Part shown: one piece after another, positions 2,970 through 6,033 of the stretch
Position numbering within the stretch: position 1 is the first letter of the stretch
Layout of the letters: every line of letters begins with the position of its first letter
Source of the DNA: a bacterium
GTDB taxonomy: Bacteria > BMS3Abin14
Length of the DNA stretch: 6,033 nucleotides
Assembly (NCBI GenBank): GCA_022865845.1
Contig: JALHUC010000130.1
Location: forward strand, 1 to 6,033
Direction of reading: 5' to 3'
Program-made: the position numbers and the translations under genes
Notes under the pieces: model-generated
The model's input: only the letters and a program-made list of their open reading frames with translations
What the model was told of the DNA's origin: nothing
Database searches by the model: none

Positions 2970-5900
2970 ATGTCCGGAGCCGTCGGCATATGCGTGGGAG
3001 CGGTGACCCTTTCGATAGCAGAAGGGGTTGACGGTCACATCTCTTTCGAGAGTGTCTCCCACGACGGTAAGGTGGCCGAGGTCCTGGAGTCCCTTCTCAA
3101 GGCCAGGCCGGGAGTCCGCGTGGGCATCACAGGGCAGAAATACCGCAAGTCGGTGCCGTATCCTACCATCGCTGAACCAGAAGCCGTTGAACTTGCCTTC
3201 GGCCACGTTCGGGACAGATATCCCGATATCGACACTATCGTTTCAGTGGGCGGGGAAACTTTTTTGGCCTATTCCCTGGACCCCTCAGGGCGGGTGCGGT
3301 CTGTTCACACAGGCAACAAATGCGCTGCCGGTACAGGCGAATTCTTCCTCCAGCAGGTACGCCGCATGGGGCTCACTGTGGAAGAGGCCGTGAAAATGGC
3401 AGCGGCGGCCGAACCGTATCAGCTGGCATCGCGCTGCTCGGTGTTCTGCAAAAGCGACTGCACCCACGCTCTTAACAAGGGCATCGGGAGGGGGCGCATC
3501 GGCGCGGGCCTGTGCCGTATGCTTTCCGGAAAGATCACCGAACTTCTCAAGGCGGCCCGGGCGAGAAGGGTTCTCCTAATAGGGGGTGTCAGCCGGAACG
3601 GCCTTGTAATGGATCATGTGCGAACTGCGTATCCTGAAACTTTTGTTCCCGATGAGGCGGGCAGTTTCGAAGCCCTGGGAGCTCTCCTCTGGGTCCGGAA
3701 CAACGGTGCCAGCCCGGTTGCTCTCATCAAAAGCGATGCTGTTCCCCGTACCTCCTTCCCTTCTCTACCGCCCCTTTCAACCGGCCAGAGCCGGGTAAAT
3801 TACCTCAAGGGGAGCCGGACGGGATATTACAAGGGAGATTATGTACTGGGACTCGATGTGGGGAGCACCACCACGAAGGCTGTGCTTCTTCGGGCCGACA
3901 ACCGGACTGTGGTGTCCGATGTCTACCTGCGCACGGACGGCGATCCCGTCCAGGCCAGCAGGTCCTGTTACCAAAGCCTGTTGGATCAGGTCCCGGACGG
4001 CCTGTCTCCATCAATCATTGGTCTGGGAGTGACCGGCAGCGGTAGACAGATCGCAGGGCTGCACGCTCTGACATACGGGATCTTCAACGAGATCGTGGCC
4101 CACGCCCACGCTGCCGTCCATCACGATCCAGGTGTGGATACTATCTTCGAGATCGGCGGTCAGGATGCCAAGTACACTTTTCTCACGGGCGGGGTTCCCG
4201 TTGAATACGCCATGAACGAGGCGTGCAGCGCCGGGACCGGTTCCTTTCTGGAGGAATCCTGCTCAGAATCCCTTGGCCTCGATGTGGACTCCATTGCAGA
4301 CACGGCCTTAAAAGGGCTTTCTCCCCCCGATTTCAGCGACCAATGCGCGGCTTTCATCGGCAGCGATATCAAGACGGCCATTCACGAAGGGGTGGCTCGC
4401 CCGGACATCGCCGCCGGGCTCGTGTACTCGGTGTGCCGCAACTATCTCAACAGGGTCCGGGGCAGCCGTCGCACTGGCATGAGAGTCTTCATGCAGGGCG
4501 GGGTATGCTACAACCGGGCCGTACCGCTTGCCATGGCTAACCTTTGCGGTGTTGATATTATCGTCCCCCCCGATCCAGGGCTCATGGGGGCCTTCGGCGC
4601 GGCGCTGCTATCCCTGAACCGGATGGAAGAGGGGAGGATCCAAAAGAGATCCTACGATCTAAAGGAACTTACCCTTCGCCAGGCGCATTCCCTGGAGCCT
4701 TTTGTGTGTAAAGGAGGAAGAGAAAAGTGCGACAGGAAGTGCACTGTCGCGCGCTACCGTATCAACGGTGATGTTTATCCCTTCGGCGGTTCCTGTGACA
4801 GGTACTACAACCAGAGGCAGGACAGGGAGGCGGCAAGGGGAAGCCTGGATTTAGTAGCCAGAAGAGAAGAGCTCTTGTCCGGGAAGGTCGCGCCGGACGA
4901 CTCTACCGGTAGATCCGGGCGGGTTGGCATCCCGGTTTCTCTCATGACCAACAGCTATTACATGCTGTACGAGCGGTTCTTTTCCGGCCTGGGGTTTGAG
5001 GTCGTAAGGGGTGAAGAGGCGGATCCCGAAGGGATAGAGGAGGCCGGGTCGGTTCTTTGCCACCCCGTACTCCAGTCCCACGGGTACGTGGTGAGCCTCC
5101 TGAAACAGAAGGTGGATCACATTTTTATCCCCCACGTCAAGGACCTGCCTGCCGCGGATGGGAAGGGTGGAACCAGCTGCACCTGCCCCCTCGTCCAGGG
5201 GGAGCCGTACATCCTCAACGCTGCCTTCAACAACGAACTGTCCCACAAGCTAATCACGGAGGTCCTGGACCTGGGGGATCACGGTAAAGCGCGCGATGCC
5301 TTCGTCAGGTTGGGGAAAAAACTCGGTTTCGCTGGCCGTCGCTCAGTGGGGGCCTTTGAAGCTGCCTGGAAGGTTTTTGGGGAAACGGGGGAGAGGCTCC
5401 TTGATACCGGCAGGAATTTTCTTTCAGATCTGAAGGATAATGAGCCGGCACTGGTCCTTTTCGGTCGACCCTACAACGCCCTTACGCGCAAAGGGAACAT
5501 GGGGATACCGGGGAAATTTGCCAGTCGGGGGTACAGGATCATCCCCTATGACATGGTTCCACTCGAAAAAGATCAGCAACCAACCTCAGAACGTATGTAC
5601 TGGGCTTCGGGCAAGGGGATCCTGGGGGCGGCAAGGATCGTCAGGGACACACCCGGTCTTTTCGGGGTCTTCATTACAAGTTTCAGCTGTGGACCAGATT
5701 CCTTCATCATGGAAAGCTTCCGGTCCATCATGGGTGACAAACCGTACCTCATCCTGGAGCTGGAAGCCCACACCGCTGACACCGGAGTGGACACCAGGAT
5801 CGAGTCTTTTCTGGATGTTATCCAGGGCGGTAGAAATGGCGGGACGTCGTCCGGGCACAAGGGCTCTTTTGAACCTGCCAGGCTGGTCATGGAAGAGGGC

Positions 5901-6033
5901 CACCTTCAGATCCATACGAGTGGTGGTGACCAGCTCTCCCTGACTGATCCCAAGGTTAAGGTCCTGGTACCATCCATGGGTCAGATCGGCGCCAGGGGTA
6001 TGGCGGCAGCGCTTCGCTACGCTGGGATCGGGG
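2970..6033 (+). CDS. Large acyl-CoA dehydratase/reductase activase: tandem BcrAD_BadFG ASKHA domains plus DUF2229 (3' truncated)
   Basis: This is a multidomain cytoplasmic iron-sulfur ATPase of the 2-hydroxyacyl-CoA dehydratase/benzoyl-CoA reductase activator group, which couples ATP hydrolysis to low-potential electron transfer. 1,021 residues are open without a stop; whole family members are about 1,400. ASKHA domain 1 (about 5-260) has a changed phosphate loop, GICVGAVTLS, and GGETF where GGQD is usual. It keeps CAAGTG at C118 and the second cysteine region (C156, C160, C164). Domain 2 (about 291-545) is canonical: LDVGSTTTKA, VTGSGR (354-359), EIGGQDAK (394-401), C419 in CSAGTG, C459, and MQGGVCYN (508-515). 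C419 and C459 match the [4Fe-4S] ligands of activases. A cysteine cluster follows (C580, C587, C591, C609), then DUF2229 from about 652 (C697; C737/C739), GRPYN (832-836), MYW (876-878) and SCGPDSF (906-912). AAAGGAAG (2957-2964) ends 5 bases before the ATG. The substrate cannot be read from sequence. Confidence 0.93.
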   Translation, partial: MSGAVGICVGAVTLSIAEGVDGHISFESVSHDGKVAEVLESLLKARPGVRVGITGQKYRKSVPYPTIAEPEAVELAFGHVRDRYPDIDTIVSVGGETFLAYSLDPSGRVRSVHTGNKCAAGTGEFFLQQVRRMGLTVEEAVKMAAAAEPYQLASRCSVFCKSDCTHALNKGIGRGRIGAGLCRMLSGKITELLKAARARRVLLIGGVSRNGLVMDHVRTAYPETFVPDEAGSFEALGALLWVRNNGASPVALIKSDAVPRTSFPSLPPLSTGQSRVNYLKGSRTGYYKGDYVLGLDVGSTTTKAVLLRADNRTVVSDVYLRTDGDPVQASRSCYQSLLDQVPDGLSPSIIGLGVTGSGRQIAGLHALTYGIFNEIVAHAHAAVHHDPGVDTIFEIGGQDAKYTFLTGGVPVEYAMNEACSAGTGSFLEESCSESLGLDVDSIADTALKGLSPPDFSDQCAAFIGSDIKTAIHEGVARPDIAAGLVYSVCRNYLNRVRGSRRTGMRVFMQGGVCYNRAVPLAMANLCGVDIIVPPDPGLMGAFGAALLSLNRMEEGRIQKRSYDLKELTLRQAHSLEPFVCKGGREKCDRKCTVARYRINGDVYPFGGSCDRYYNQRQDREAARGSLDLVARREELLSGKVAPDDSTGRSGRVGIPVSLMTNSYYMLYERFFSGLGFEVVRGEEADPEGIEEAGSVLCHPVLQSHGYVVSLLKQKVDHIFIPHVKDLPAADGKGGTSCTCPLVQGEPYILNAAFNNELSHKLITEVLDLGDHGKARDAFVRLGKKLGFAGRRSVGAFEAAWKVFGETGERLLDTGRNFLSDLKDNEPALVLFGRPYNALTRKGNMGIPGKFASRGYRIIPYDMVPLEKDQQPTSERMYWASGKGILGAARIVRDTPGLFGVFITSFSCGPDSFIMESFRSIMGDKPYLILELEAHTADTGVDTRIESFLDVIQGGRNGGTSSGHKGSFEPARLVMEEGHLQIHTSGGDQLSLTDPKVKVLVPSMGQIGARGMAAALRYAGIG

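Noticed and set aside
3841..4032. Separate gene starting at the ATG at 3841, or a split of the activase into two genes
   Set aside because: That ATG is in another frame. The activase frame is continuous from 2970 to the edge, and the canonical second domain reads through this point without a stop or frameshift.
4851..5246. 131-codon minus-strand reading frame, and similar ones at 5573-5915
   Set aside because: They lie wholly within the activase coding frame, which carries conserved motifs throughout. They are antisense shadows.

Overview
The window reads as chromosomal DNA of an anaerobic Gram-negative bacterium, most simply a member of the Desulfobacterota (former Deltaproteobacteria) or a similar anaerobic lineage. 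Three things point there: a very large ATP-dependent acyl-CoA dehydratase/aryl-CoA reductase activase, which is oxygen-sensitive chemistry; a good sigma-54 (-24/-12) promoter; and moderately GC-rich coding sequence with intergenic heptanucleotide repeats. The taxon is an inference and no marker gene is present.

Layout, left to right, all genes on the + strand. (1) Positions 1-602 hold the C-terminal half of argJ (arginine biosynthesis), cut by the window edge. (2) Positions 603-1087 are non-coding. They carry several short arrays with a strict 7-nt period on both sides of a hairpin terminator, then two dyads and a sigma-54 promoter. (3) Positions 1014-1709 look like a compact transcription unit: the sigma-54 promoter, a 62-aa protein with a four-cysteine zinc-ribbon pattern, a structured 136-nt spacer, a 72-aa protein with two CxxC knuckles, and a 3' end made of two hairpins stacked with no gap, the second being a strong intrinsic terminator. 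Neither small protein matches a family I can name. (4) Positions 1710-2104 hold no convincing gene, but contain inverted repeats and two short membrane-like coding fragments that may be gene remnants. (5) Positions 2105-2776 encode a CPBP/Abi-type intramembrane glutamic protease. It has no good ribosome binding site, but a perfect extended -10 box lies 5 bases before its ATG. (6) Positions 2970-6033 encode the first 1,021 residues of a large activase: two ASKHA domains in tandem, a cysteine cluster, and a DUF2229/HgdB-like region. It runs off the right edge.

The genes do not form one pathway. argJ is housekeeping and ends at its own terminator, and the small-protein unit has its own promoter and terminator. 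The protease and the activase have separate candidate promoters. The item most worth following is the sigma-54-driven pair of small cysteine-rich proteins with its structured spacer and double-hairpin end.
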